Shown here one piece after another: positions 52,442-62,974 of a stretch of DNA of 64,000 nt. Each line of letters starts with the position of its first letter. Positions within the stretch are counted from its first letter, which is position 1. The notes beneath the pieces were generated by a model. The model was not told where the DNA came from. It did not search any database and worked only from the letters and a program-made list of their open reading frames with translations. The position numbers and the translations under genes are program-made. The stretch lies in the NCBI RefSeq assembly GCF_947500125.1, contig NZ_CANMRA010000001.1, forward strand, positions 228,836 to 292,835. The letters are read 5' to 3'. Source of the DNA: an uncultured Kocuria sp. (GTDB taxonomy: Bacteria > Actinomycetota > Actinomycetes > Actinomycetales > Micrococcaceae).

Positions 52442-52466
52442 GAAAATGGAGGATAAACGGCGAATC
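52442..52466. repeat. Direct repeat near the right island end
   Basis: Core GGAGGATAAACGGCGAA; 21 of 23 bases match the copy at 42990-43012, same orientation. Confidence 0.6.
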
Positions 52467-52492
52467 GGCCACCGTTGACGGTGACCGATTCG
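52461..52492 (-). terminator. Terminator downstream of the tRNA
   Basis: CGAATCGG-C-CACCG pairs with CGGTG-A-CCGATTCG around TTGA; on the minus strand it is followed by CCGTTTAT. It ends tRNA transcription but belongs to the island side of the junction. Confidence 0.65.
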
Positions 52493-52523
52493 GCCGGGTT
52501 CCGTGCAGTTGCGCGGTTTTTCT

Positions 52524-52557
52524 GTGCCCCCAGTCAGACTCGAACTGACACTGCGCG
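52524..52557. repeat. Right attachment-site copy, within the tRNA gene
   Basis: 34 bp identical to 42831-42864; covers the tRNA 3' end through the variable region. Integration restored the tRNA sequence here. Confidence 0.85.
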
Positions 52558-52598
52558 GATTTTAAGTCCGCTGCCTCTGCCGATTGGGCTATGGGGGC
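52525..52598 (-). tRNA. tRNA, anticodon UAA (Leu by anticodon), 74 nt
   Basis: Cloverleaf on the minus strand: acceptor GCCCCCA/TGGGGGC, anticodon stem GCGGA/TCCGC with loop CTTAAAA (anticodon TAA), variable loop of five bases, T-arm GTCAG-TTCGAGT-CTGAC, discriminator A, no encoded CCA. The anticodon reads UUA (Leu), but canonical tRNA-Leu has a long variable arm; this one is class I. I recall similar short-arm UAA tRNAs from other actinobacteria, unverified. UUA is very rare in this genome. Confidence 0.85.
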
Positions 52599-52701
52599 CG
52601 GCCCCGATCGGGTCACCGGGCCGCCGCCCCACCCTATCGCCTCACCGCGGCGCTCCCGAGCCGCCGCGGGATCCGCTCTCGTCGACCGGGCCCGGATCCA
52701 G

Positions 52702-52707
52702 TAAGCT
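52702..52707 (+). promoter_or_regulatory. -10 box for a leaderless small ORF
   Basis: TAAGCT ends 6 nt before GTG 52714, the same spacing as at other leaderless genes in the window. Confidence 0.4.
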
Positions 52708-52713
52708 GGCACG

Positions 52714-52875
52714 GTGGTCGAGCAGCCGGCCGCGACATCGTCGCACCCGCAGGAGGCCGCCCCCGTGGACCACCCCCTCTCCCCTTCCCGCCGGCTCCCG
52801 CCGGACGGCGGACACCGCCCCGCACCCGCCCCGGACCGGTGCTCCCCGACGTCCCGCAGGACGACGGCAGCATGA
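52714..52875 (+). CDS. Possible leaderless 53-aa ORF
   Basis: Pro/Arg/Ser-rich, low complexity. Supported only by the TAAGCT box 6 nt before the GTG and the ATGA overlap with the next gene. May mainly serve translation of that gene. Confidence 0.35.
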   Translation: MVEQPAATSSHPQEAAPVDHPLSPSRRLPPDGGHRPAPAPDRCSPTSRRTTAA

Positions 52876-53117
52876 GCGAGGTCGTCGCCCGACCCACCGG
52901 CAGGACCTACCTGGCGCCCGACGACGAGTTCCCGGCCGACCTCACCGAGCTGTCCCTGGCCGAGCTGCACGTCCTGCACAGCAGGGTCGGGCGCCAGCTC
53001 GACCGGGAGTACCTCGGCGAGGCGGACGGGGCCCACCCGGTCACCCTCGAACGCCACCAGGAGCTGACCGTGGAGCTCGACGCCCGCGAGATCGCCCGCC
53101 CCGTGCACACCCGCTGA
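52872..53117 (+). CDS. Small conserved-repeat protein (short copy)
   Basis: 81 aa. The core FPADLTELSLAELHVLHSRV ... REYLGEADGAHPVTLERHQEL is repeated, clearly related, in the next gene (FPSDLAELDLTELQVLHSRV ... REYLTDPDGPHPVTQDRCQEL). Coiled/helical. Function unknown. ATG 52872 overlaps the preceding small ORF. Confidence 0.65.
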   Translation: MSEVVARPTGRTYLAPDDEFPADLTELSLAELHVLHSRVGRQLDREYLGEADGAHPVTLERHQELTVELDAREIARPVHTR

Positions 53118-53296
53118 CGGAGGACGGAGCCGCCCGAGCCGCGGACGGGGGCGGCGGGCAGGACCGGTGCCGCACGCGTACCGGCGCTGTTCCGGGACTG
53201 CACATCATGCAAAGCACTGGTCACGGAGCGCGCCGCCGCATAGCCTGGGAACCGGTCGAGCAGCGGGCCCCCACTTCTGGTCGAAGGGTTGCCCTC

Positions 53297-53965
53297 ATGA
53301 ACTCCCAGCTCGCCCCGTCCCCGTCCTGGCCGCCGGCAGCCGCCCCCTCGGCGCCCGATACGTTCCTGGGCCCCGCCGACCCGTTCCCGTCCGACCTGGC
53401 AGAGCTGGACCTGACCGAGCTGCAGGTGCTGCACAGCCGCGTCTGCCGCCGCCTCGAGCGCGAGTACCTCACGGATCCGGACGGGCCCCACCCGGTCACG
53501 CAGGATCGCTGCCAGGAGCTGGCGGCCGAGCTGGACTCCCGCCAGGACTTCCTCGCCGCGCCGGTGCGCCTCACCGAGGTGACGTCCGGTCCCGCGACGG
53601 CACCCGGGGACGAGACCGCCCCCACGCCCGGGCCGTCACGGGAGGAGACCGCACCCTCGCAGGTGACCTTGCGGGAGGTGGAGCCGGCCCTCTCGCCCGA
53701 GCCGGTTCCCGTGGACCAGCCGATGACCCGCCACGCCGGCGGCGGGGACGGGGACGGCGCCGAACTCCTCGACCTGGGCCAGGTGCGCCCCGGCGACCGG
53801 GTCGAGGTGTGGCAGCGGGGCCTGCTCCGCTGCCGGGGCACCGTGGAGGAGGTCTGTCCGGGCCTGGGCGTCGCGTGGCTGCGCGAGGCCGGGGACGGAT
53901 ACCGGCGGATGATCCACGCCCAGGACAGCGAGCTGCGCCGGCCCCTCGTCCCCGACGTCTCCTGA
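53297..53965 (+). CDS. Small conserved-repeat protein (long copy) with C-terminal domain
   Basis: 222 aa. N-terminal ~85 residues are a paralogue of the 52872 protein; a Pro/Thr linker follows; the last ~75 residues (LLDLGQVRPGDRVEVWQRGLL, VCPGLGVAWLREAGDGYRRM) resemble a small beta-barrel (SH3/KOW-like pattern). ATG 53297; TAGCCT at about 53241 could be its -10. No family recognised. Confidence 0.65.
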   Translation: MNSQLAPSPSWPPAAAPSAPDTFLGPADPFPSDLAELDLTELQVLHSRVCRRLEREYLTDPDGPHPVTQDRCQELAAELDSRQDFLAAPVRLTEVTSGPATAPGDETAPTPGPSREETAPSQVTLREVEPALSPEPVPVDQPMTRHAGGGDGDGAELLDLGQVRPGDRVEVWQRGLLRCRGTVEEVCPGLGVAWLREAGDGYRRMIHAQDSELRRPLVPDVS

Positions 53966-54033
53966 GCGCCCCGGCACGGCCGGGACGACCCGGACGGGCG
54001 GGGCGGTCCCAGGACGTCCCGCCCCGGGAACGG

Positions 54034-54071
54034 CTCGACCCCGCCCCGGCACAGGCCGGGACGGGGTCGAG
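54034..54071. terminator. Hairpin between convergent genes
   Basis: CTCGACCCCG pairs with CGGGGTCGAG, with additional CCCGGC/GCCGGG pairing inside. Confidence 0.8.
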
Positions 54072-54087
54072 CAGGGAACGGATGGGG

Positions 54088-55497
54088 TCAGAGGTTGGCC
54101 TTGCGCGGGGCCGGGGCCTTGCCGGCCGCGACCTGGAACCGCGTGCGCGGGTCCCGCTCGTGGCGCAGCGTGGTGGTGTCCCGGCCGAACACGAAGTTCA
54201 GGGCCCACTCGGTGAAGACGCGGGCCTTGCGGTCCACGGTGGGGATCGCGTAGCCGTGGTAGAGCCGGTGCATGGCCCAGGCCGCGACGCCGGAGAACTC
54301 GATGCCCTTCTCGGGCAGGCCGGGGAGGCCCTTGATGCTGGCCACGCCCTTGTAGAGGCCCAGCCCGGCGACCGCGCCGAGGTTCTCGTGGTAGTAGTCC
54401 TCGAGCGGCTTGCCCGCGCGGGCGGCCATGATGTTCTTGGCCATCGTGTGCGCCTGGCGCACCGCGTGCTGGGCGTTGGGGACGCAGTACCCGCCGACTC
54501 CCCCGCCGGTGAGGTCCGGCACCGCGGAGACGTCGCCGGCGGCCCAGGCGCCCTCGAGGGGGCCGTCGTCGCCGGTGATCCGCAGGTCGGCCCCGGCCCG
54601 GACGCGGCCGCGCTCGTCGAGCGGGAAGTCCGTGCTCTTGACGAGCGGGTTGGCCTGCACGCCGGCGGTCCAGATCAGCGTGTCGGTCCCGAACTCGCCG
54701 GCCGGGGACTTGTCCTGCATGTTGACGAGCTTCAGGTACTTGTCCACCGCGGAGTCGAGCGAGGTGTTGAGCAGCACCTCGATGCCGCGGCTGCGCAGGT
54801 GCGCCACGACCTTCTCCGCGCGCTCCTCGGAGACCTCGGGCATGATCCGGCCCATGGCCTCGATGAGCACGAAGCGCAGGTCGGAGACCTGGAGCCGCTC
54901 GTTGCGCTCGACCGCGCTGCGGGCCATGTCCTCGATCTCGGCGATGGTCTCGGTGCCGGCGTAGCCGCCGCCGACCACCACGAAGGTCAGCGCCCGGCGC
55001 TTGGCCTCCTCGTCGGTGGTGAGGGAGGCGACCTCGATGCGCTCGAGCACCCAGTTGCGCACCGCCACGGCCTCCTCGATGGTCTTGAGGCCGATGCCGT
55101 GCTCGGCGAGGCCCTCGATCGGGAAGGCACGGGTGACGGACCCCCCGGCGATGACGATCTCGTCGTAGGCGAGCTCGAAGGTCTCGCCCTCGTCGATGCC
55201 CTTGACGGTCGCGGTGCGGTTCGCGTGGTCGACCCCGAGCACGTGCCCGGTGACGATCTCGCAGTCCTTGAGGTGCTGCCGGTGGGGCACGACCGCGCTG
55301 CGGGCGGAGACGTTGCCGCCGGCCACCTCGGGCAGGAAGGGGAGGTACATCATGTACGGGTTGGGATCCACCACGGTCACGACTCCGCCGGAGTCCTTGA
55401 TCCGCTTCTGCAGTTCCTGCGCCACGGTGAAGCCGACGTAGCCTCCGCCGACGATCAGCAGGCGAGGACGGTCCTTGGCCAGTTGAGTGAAAGACAT
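54088..55497 (-). CDS. ndh: Type II NADH dehydrogenase
   Basis: 469 aa. Single-subunit, non-proton-pumping NADH:menaquinone oxidoreductase. Two Rossmann loops: IVGGGYVGFTVA (FAD) and FVVVGGGYAGTETI (NADH); WAAGDVSAVPD and the quinone-side AQHAVRQAHTMAKNI motif. C-terminal amphipathic helices anchor it to the membrane. Leaderless: TAGACT 7 nt before ATG 55497. Confidence 0.95.
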   Translation of the reverse strand: MSFTQLAKDRPRLLIVGGGYVGFTVAQELQKRIKDSGGVVTVVDPNPYMMYLPFLPEVAGGNVSARSAVVPHRQHLKDCEIVTGHVLGVDHANRTATVKGIDEGETFELAYDEIVIAGGSVTRAFPIEGLAEHGIGLKTIEEAVAVRNWVLERIEVASLTTDEEAKRRALTFVVVGGGYAGTETIAEIEDMARSAVERNERLQVSDLRFVLIEAMGRIMPEVSEERAEKVVAHLRSRGIEVLLNTSLDSAVDKYLKLVNMQDKSPAGEFGTDTLIWTAGVQANPLVKSTDFPLDERGRVRAGADLRITGDDGPLEGAWAAGDVSAVPDLTGGGVGGYCVPNAQHAVRQAHTMAKNIMAARAGKPLEDYYHENLGAVAGLGLYKGVASIKGLPGLPEKGIEFSGVAAWAMHRLYHGYAIPTVDRKARVFTEWALNFVFGRDTTTLRHERDPRTRFQVAAGKAPAPRKANL

Positions 55498-55572
55498 GCC
55501 CCCGAGTCTACTCAGAAGACTGTCGATGTCCGTCCCCGCGCAGGGTGCCCGCCCCGTGTTCCGGCGCACGGT

Positions 55573-57048
55573 TCAGGAGCGCCCGTCCGGGCCCCCATCC
55601 GGTCCCCGGTCCGGGCCCTCGGCGACGATGCGGCGGATGTGCACCACGGCCCCCGCCGTGAGGCCGAGCACGAGCAGCCCGAACCCGGCGAGCACCACCA
55701 CGGGCAGCATCCCGGTCTCGTCCATCGGGGCCACGGGCTCGGGCGGGGCGACCTCCGCCTCGACCTCCTCCGTGACGGGCGCCGAGCTCTCGACGGGGCT
55801 CGCCGTGGGGGTCACCTCAGCGCTCCTGCGGTGCACCCGCACCCACTGCTCCATGCTGCCGAGCGGGTTGCGGTCGACCTCGGGCACGTCCTCCGTGAGC
55901 GCGGCCTCGACGTCCAGCACCCCGTAGCCGTAGAGCGGGTCCTTGCCCGGCGTCCCCGTGTCCCGGGCGGTGGAGACGATGCGGTTCGCGATCTGGGCGG
56001 AGCTCATGTCCGGCCACTTCGACTTGATCAGCGCGGCGGTGCCGGCCACGACGGGGGCGGAGGCGGACGTCCCGGCCCAGGAGGCGTACCGGTCGCCCGG
56101 GATCGCGCCCACCATGTCCTCGGAGGGGCCGGCCACGGCGATGGAGATCCCCTGCGAGGAGGACTCCCAGCTCGCCTCCCCGGTCCGCCCCACGCCGCCC
56201 ACGGTCAGCACGCCGGGGATGGTGGCCGGGGCGCCGACCTGGACGAGCCCGGACCCCCGGTTGCCCGCGGAGGCGACGACGAGCACGTCCTTCTCCTCGG
56301 CGTAGAGGAAGGCCTCGTCCCAGCTCTCGGGCCAGGAGGTCGCGTTGGAGCCCACCGACATGTTGATGACGTCCGCGCCGTTGTCCACGGCCCACCGCAC
56401 GGCGTCCGGGAGCTGCTCGTCGACGCTGCGGACCTCCGGAGTCTCGTCGCCCAGCCACGTGGACACGGCGAGCACCTCGGCGTCCGGGGCCACACCCACG
56501 ATGCCGGCGGGCCGGCCGGGGGCGTCGTCGTCCCGCCCGCCCGGGGCCACGTGCCCGCGGCCCGCGGCCACGGACGCCACGAGGGTCCCGTGCTCCGGCT
56601 CGGTGCCGAGCCCCTCCTGGCCGTCGGCGGCGCCGCCGCCGGAGACATCGGTGCCGCCCACCACGGCGCCCTCGAGGTCCTGGTGCGAGCCGTCCACCCC
56701 GGTGTCGATGACGGCGATCCGCACACCCTCCCCCGTGGACTCCTTCCAGGCCTCGCGCACCCCGTACTCGTCCAGCCAGTACTGCAGGGGACGGATCCCG
56801 TCCTCGGCGATCCGGGAGGTGTCCGGCGCGCGCGTGGCGCCGTCGCTGGGCACGGGCGCCACGCTGACGGGGTCCTCGATCGGGATGCTGGGGGCGGGCC
56901 CGGGCACCGCGGGGCGCGCCTGGGCGGGGCCCGCCCCGGGCAGGGCCAGGGCGCCCGCGCCGACCACGGCCGAGGCCGCGCCCAGCGCGCCCCACCGGGC
57001 GAGGGCGCGGTGGCGCGGGGGACGGGGGCGGGGTGCGCTGGAAGACAT
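55573..57048 (-). CDS. Membrane-anchored subtilisin-like (S8, mycosin-like) protease
   Basis: 491 aa. Arg-rich signal peptide (to about residue 45), S8 domain (~80-390) with triad AVIDTGVD, EHGTLVAS and GTSASAPVVAG, a linker, and a C-terminal helix (~453-475) with a short basic tail. This is the mycosin layout, but no ESX genes are near. Acts outside the membrane; substrate unknown. ATG 57048 follows GGAAGG. Confidence 0.92.
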   Translation of the reverse strand: MSSSAPRPRPPRHRALARWGALGAASAVVGAGALALPGAGPAQARPAVPGPAPSIPIEDPVSVAPVPSDGATRAPDTSRIAEDGIRPLQYWLDEYGVREAWKESTGEGVRIAVIDTGVDGSHQDLEGAVVGGTDVSGGGAADGQEGLGTEPEHGTLVASVAAGRGHVAPGGRDDDAPGRPAGIVGVAPDAEVLAVSTWLGDETPEVRSVDEQLPDAVRWAVDNGADVINMSVGSNATSWPESWDEAFLYAEEKDVLVVASAGNRGSGLVQVGAPATIPGVLTVGGVGRTGEASWESSSQGISIAVAGPSEDMVGAIPGDRYASWAGTSASAPVVAGTAALIKSKWPDMSSAQIANRIVSTARDTGTPGKDPLYGYGVLDVEAALTEDVPEVDRNPLGSMEQWVRVHRRSAEVTPTASPVESSAPVTEEVEAEVAPPEPVAPMDETGMLPVVVLAGFGLLVLGLTAGAVVHIRRIVAEGPDRGPDGGPDGRS

Positions 57049-57079
57049 GTGTCCTTCCGGGTCGGGGGGTCCGGGCGGG

Positions 57080-58030
57080 TCAGCCGACCTGGGACAGGGC
57101 GATCCCGTCCAAAATATCGTGCTCGCTCGCGATCGCCGAGTCCACCCGTCCACCGGTGGCCGCGCCCACCCGCTCGACGATCCGCCGCCACACGAGGGCG
57201 CCGCCGCCGATGACGTCGACGCGGCCCTCGTGCATGTAGGGCAGCGCGGCGCGCTCCGCGCGGGTCATGCCCGTGAGCTCCCGGCACGCCTGCGCGATCC
57301 GCCCGGCGGGCAGCTCCGCGCCGTCGATCGCCGCGGGGTCGTAGGAGGACAGCCCGAGGGCGTGGGCGGTGACGGTCGTGATGGTGCCGGCGACGCCCAC
57401 CAGGTGGGTCGTCTCGGCGAGGGGCACGGTCTGCAGGACCACGTCCACGGCGTGGTCGACGTCGCGCAGCACGGCGTCCTGCTGCTCGGGGGTCGGCGGG
57501 TTGGACCCGAGGTGGCGCTCGGTCAGGCGCACGCAGCCGATGTCCACGCTGCGCTCGGCGCGCACCCCCTGGGCGTTGCCGAGCACGAACTCGGTCGATC
57601 CGCCGCCGAGGTCGATCACCAGGACCCGGTCCTCGGGATCGGCGCCGCCCACGGCGGCCGCCGCGCCGCGGAAGGACAGCTCCGCCTCCTCGTCGCCGCT
57701 GATGACCTCGGGGGTCACCCCGAGGCGCTCGCGGATCCCCGCGAGGAAGACGTCCCGGTTGCCGGCGTCACGGGTCGCGCTCGTGGCCACGAAGCGCAGC
57801 TGCTCCACGTCGTGCTTCTTCAGCAGCTTGGCGTACTCGTCCGTGGCCGCGAACGTGCGCTCGAGCGCCGCCTCGGCGAGCCACCCGGTGGCGTCCACGC
57901 CCTGGCCGAGCCGGACCACGCGCATCTCGCGCACCACGTCGTCGAGCACCGTACGGCCCTGCTCCTCCCTGGTGTCGGCGATGAGCAGTCGGATGGAGTT
58001 CGTACCGCAGTCGATGGCGCCTGTGCGCAT
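57080..58030 (-). CDS. ppx: Exopolyphosphatase/pppGpp phosphohydrolase family
   Basis: 316 aa, the short Ppx/GppA form. IDCGTNSIRLLIAD (phosphate loop), SATRDAGNR, and IDLGGGSTEFVLG are typical. Degrades polyphosphate or pppGpp. Second of a conserved set DUF501-ppx behind ftsB and eno. ATG 58030 follows GAGGA. Confidence 0.94.
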   Translation of the reverse strand: MRTGAIDCGTNSIRLLIADTREEQGRTVLDDVVREMRVVRLGQGVDATGWLAEAALERTFAATDEYAKLLKKHDVEQLRFVATSATRDAGNRDVFLAGIRERLGVTPEVISGDEEAELSFRGAAAAVGGADPEDRVLVIDLGGGSTEFVLGNAQGVRAERSVDIGCVRLTERHLGSNPPTPEQQDAVLRDVDHAVDVVLQTVPLAETTHLVGVAGTITTVTAHALGLSSYDPAAIDGAELPAGRIAQACRELTGMTRAERAALPYMHEGRVDVIGGGALVWRRIVERVGAATGGRVDSAIASEHDILDGIALSQVG

Positions 58031-58065
58031 GGGGAGTCCTCGGGGGTGTCGGGGGCGGGTGGGTC

Positions 58066-58662
58066 TCAGGCCTCGCGCCAGGCGGGGTCGCAGTGGCAGG
58101 CGGCGGGGGTCCACCACTCGCTGATGGCGTCGAGGGTCTCGTCGCCGAGCGGGTTCACGCCCGGCCCGGCCGCGAGCGCGTGGCCGGCCAGCACGTGCAG
58201 GCACTTGACCCGCACGGGCATGCCTCCGGCGGAGATGCCCTCGATCTCGGGGACGGGCCCGGTGCCGGCCCGGGCGCCGATCCGGGCGCGCTCGCTGAGG
58301 TAGTCCTCGTGCGCGGCCCGGTAAGCGGCCGCCAGCACCTCGTCCTCGGCGATGCGGTCCGTCATCTCGTACATCAGGCCGGCGGCCTCGAGCCGGGACA
58401 CCGCGGCGGTGATGACGGGGTGGGCCAGGTAGAACACGGTGGGGAACGGGGTGCCGTTGGCCAGCCGGGGGGCGGTGGCCGCCACGAGCGGGTTCCCGCA
58501 CGTGCAGCGGGCCGGGATCTCGACGACGTCGCGCACGGGGCGCCCGAGCTGCCGGGAGAGGACCTGCAGGTCCAGGGCCGTGGGCTCGACCGTCGCGGCC
58601 GTCACCCCGAGCCCCCGGGGCGCGGGTCGGTCGCCGGGCTCGTGTCCGTGCTGGGGGTTCAC
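58066..58662 (-). CDS. DUF501 family protein
   Basis: 198 aa. CTCGNPLVAATAPRLANGTPFPT and KCLHVLAGHALAAG, GVNPLGDE are the DUF501 hallmarks; two Cys and the closing CHCDP suggest metal binding. Function unknown. GTG 58662 chosen for GAGGAA upstream; GTG 58674 overlapping the ftsB stop is possible. Confidence 0.9.
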   Translation of the reverse strand: MNPQHGHEPGDRPAPRGLGVTAATVEPTALDLQVLSRQLGRPVRDVVEIPARCTCGNPLVAATAPRLANGTPFPTVFYLAHPVITAAVSRLEAAGLMYEMTDRIAEDEVLAAAYRAAHEDYLSERARIGARAGTGPVPEIEGISAGGMPVRVKCLHVLAGHALAAGPGVNPLGDETLDAISEWWTPAACHCDPAWREA

Positions 58663-58670
58663 GCCGTTCC

Positions 58671-59450
58671 TCACTCCGCGGCGCTGCCGCGGCTGTCCGT
58701 CGCCGCGTCCTGCGGCGCGTCGTTCCCGTCCGCCGGGGCGGCCGGGACGCTCTGCTCGGTCTGTTCTGTCTGTCCCGTGGTGCCCGGCTCCTGGGCGGCA
58801 TCGGGCTCCTGGGCGGGGCCGGACTCCCCGGGGGCCGCGGGGTCGGCGATGCCGTCCGGCTCCTCGGCGGCGTCGGCGTCCCCGCCGGCCTCCGTGTCCT
58901 CCGTGTCCTCGGTGCCTCCGGTGCCCGCCCCGGGACCGGCGTCCTCGTAGGCGGAGGCCACGACGGACTGCCAGAGGGCGTCCACCCATGCGGGCTTCTC
59001 GGCCTCGACCTGGGCCGCGGAGGAGTCCACCACGGCGCCGTCCATCTCCTCGGCCCCCACCACGAGGTAGGACCGCTCCCCCGGCATGACGTAGAGGAGC
59101 CGGTCCCTGGCCCGCTGCTTGACGTAGGTCTCGTCCGACCACTGGTCCACCTGGTCCTCCAGGGACGCCTTCTGGGCCTCCATGTCGGCAATGGCGCGCT
59201 CGAGCTGGGCGATCTCCGCCCGCTGCTCGAGGAAGATCTTGGTGGTCGGCGCCGCCAGGAAGACGATGAGGACGGCCACCAGCGTGAGGACCAGGAACCG
59301 TCCGCTGAAGGTCCGGGCGGGAACGGGCGACCCCACGGCGCTGGACCCGCCGCCGGACCCGCCGCCCGGCCCGGCGTCGCGCCCGCGCGTCCCCTGCGCG
59401 GCGTCGCGCCCGCCGAGCAGGCGGGTGGTGCGCGGGCGGGGAGCGGGCAT
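58671..59450 (-). CDS. FtsB/DivIC septum formation initiator
   Basis: 259 aa. Cytoplasmic Gly/Arg-rich start, one helix (~50-72), coiled coil (~78-110: EIAQLERAIADMEAQKASLEDQ) and the DRLLYVMPGE motif typical of actinobacterial FtsB. The long C-terminal half is acidic, Ala/Glu/Thr-rich with repeats (EDTEDTE), an extension beyond the family. Part of the divisome (FtsB-FtsL-FtsQ). Confidence 0.9.
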   Translation of the reverse strand: MPAPRPRTTRLLGGRDAAQGTRGRDAGPGGGSGGGSSAVGSPVPARTFSGRFLVLTLVAVLIVFLAAPTTKIFLEQRAEIAQLERAIADMEAQKASLEDQVDQWSDETYVKQRARDRLLYVMPGERSYLVVGAEEMDGAVVDSSAAQVEAEKPAWVDALWQSVVASAYEDAGPGAGTGGTEDTEDTEAGGDADAAEEPDGIADPAAPGESGPAQEPDAAQEPGTTGQTEQTEQSVPAAPADGNDAPQDAATDSRGSAAE

Positions 59451-59498
59451 GGTGACCTCACGGGGGAAGGGCGGGGACGGGGACCAGTGTAGCGCTCA

Positions 59499-59534
59499 CG
59501 GGTGAGCGGCCGCCCGGGGACGGCCGCTCACCCG
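59499..59534 (-). terminator. 14-bp hairpin after eno
   Basis: CGGGTGAGCGGCCG pairs exactly with CGGCCGCTCACCCG around an 8-nt loop, 42 bp past the eno stop. Confidence 0.85.
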
Positions 59535-59576
59535 CGCGACGACGGACCGGCGCGGCCGGTCAGCCGCCGCGGCTCG

Positions 59577-61793
<2,217 letters not shown>

Positions 61794-61797
<4 letters not shown>

Positions 61798-62918
61798 GCG
61801 TGCATCCCCTCGAAGCCGTCGGTGATCATCCCGTCCAGTGCGGTGCGGTCCTCGAGCGGCAGGAACGCGGCGGCCGCGGCGTTGTGCTGCAGCCGCTCCA
61901 GGTCCTCGAGCCCGTAGCCGAAGTGCGTCACCAGGAAGGCCAGCTCGTCCGTGACCGTGGTCCCGCTCATGAGCCGGTTGTCCGGGGAGATGGTCACGGT
62001 GAATCCGGTCCGGTAGAGCATGTCCACCGGGTGCCGCTCCGGGCTGCTGCCGAACGCGGCCACGGCACCGGTCTGGAGGTTGGACGTGGGGCACACCTCG
62101 AGGGCGATGCCCCGGTCGCGGACCCACCCGGCCGTGCGCCCGAGGTCGACGACGGCGACGTCCTCCAGGTAGTCGATGTCGATGTCCTCCGCGATGCGCA
62201 CCCCGTGGCCCAGGCGCAGCGCGCGGCCCGTGGCCAGCGCGTCCCGGATCGACTCGATGCCCGCGGCCTCCCCGGCGTGCAGGGTGACGGGCACGAGCTC
62301 GTCCGCCAGCAGCTCCAGGGCCGCCCGGTGCCGGGCCGGCGGGAAGCCGTCCTCGGGGCCCGCGAGGTCGAAGGCCACGACGCCGCGGTCCCGGTTGTCG
62401 ACCACGAGGCGGGCGACCTCCAGGGAGCGCTCGGCCTGGCGCATGGCGCAGAGGATCTGGGTGACGGACACGATGTGACCGGCGTCCTCCGCGGCGAGCA
62501 CGCCCTCCGAGAGGCCGAGCCGGACGGCCTCGACGGCCTCGGCCATGGACAGCCCGCCCGCGGTGTGCTGCTCGGGGGCCCAGCGCACCTCGGCGTGGAC
62601 CACCCCGTCCGCCACGAGGTCCTCGACGTACTCCCGGGCGCAGCGCACGAGCGCCTCGGGGGTCTGCATCACCGCGACCGTGTGCTCGAAGGTCGCCAGG
62701 TAGCGCAGCAGCGAGCCGGAGTCGGCGCTCTCCCGCACCCACCGGCCCAGCGCCTCGGGGTCCTCGGCCGGCAGCCGGTGCCCGGCGGCGGCGGCCAGCT
62801 CGACCACCGTGGCCGGGCGCAGGGCGCCGTCGAGGTGGTCGTGCAGGCACACCTTGGGCAGGTCGCGCAGGACCCGGTCCGGCACCCGGCCCGGGTGCCG
62901 TTCGGCGGAGGTCAGCAT
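61794..62918 (-). CDS. add: Adenosine deaminase
   Basis: 374 aa. Zinc enzyme: KVCLHDHLDGALRP, VTLHAGEAAG, RLGHGVRIAED and the late SPDNRLMSGT region. Purine salvage. ATG 62918 (or GTG 62921) lacks a strong ribosome site; just upstream, three copies of an 11-12 bp CTCGGTCGGTGT-like unit occur (62939-62977). Confidence 0.93.
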
Positions 62919-62974
62919 CACGGTCGGGACGGCCCCTGTCTCGGTCGGTGTCTCGGTCGGTGTCTCGGTCGGTC

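Larger units (their letters stand above)
42831..52557. mobile_element. Integrated genomic island in a tRNA(UAA) gene, ~9.7 kb
   Basis: Bounded by exact 34-bp direct repeats (42831-42864 and 52524-52557) that equal the 3' part of the tRNA at 52525-52598, the classic result of tyrosine-integrase insertion. Inside lies a truncated integrase next to the left repeat, an HTH-like gene, many small hypothetical membrane proteins, codon use less biased to GC by eye, and two frameshifted genes. No transfer, replication or phage structural gene is recognised. The element is probably immobile alone because the integrase lacks its catalytic domain. Confidence 0.82.

Noticed and set aside
44088..52523. Known defence, toxin-antitoxin or conjugation system in the island
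   Set aside because: I saw no nuclease, ATPase, relaxase, toxin or restriction motif; naming one would be unsupported.
55573..57048. ESX (type VII secretion) locus because of the mycosin-like protease
   Set aside because: No EccB/C/D, EsxA-like or WXG genes are nearby; membrane-anchored subtilases exist without ESX.
53167..57213. A 1348-codon open frame on the plus strand
   Set aside because: Antisense to ndh and the subtilase, with shadow composition and no ribosome site or domain.
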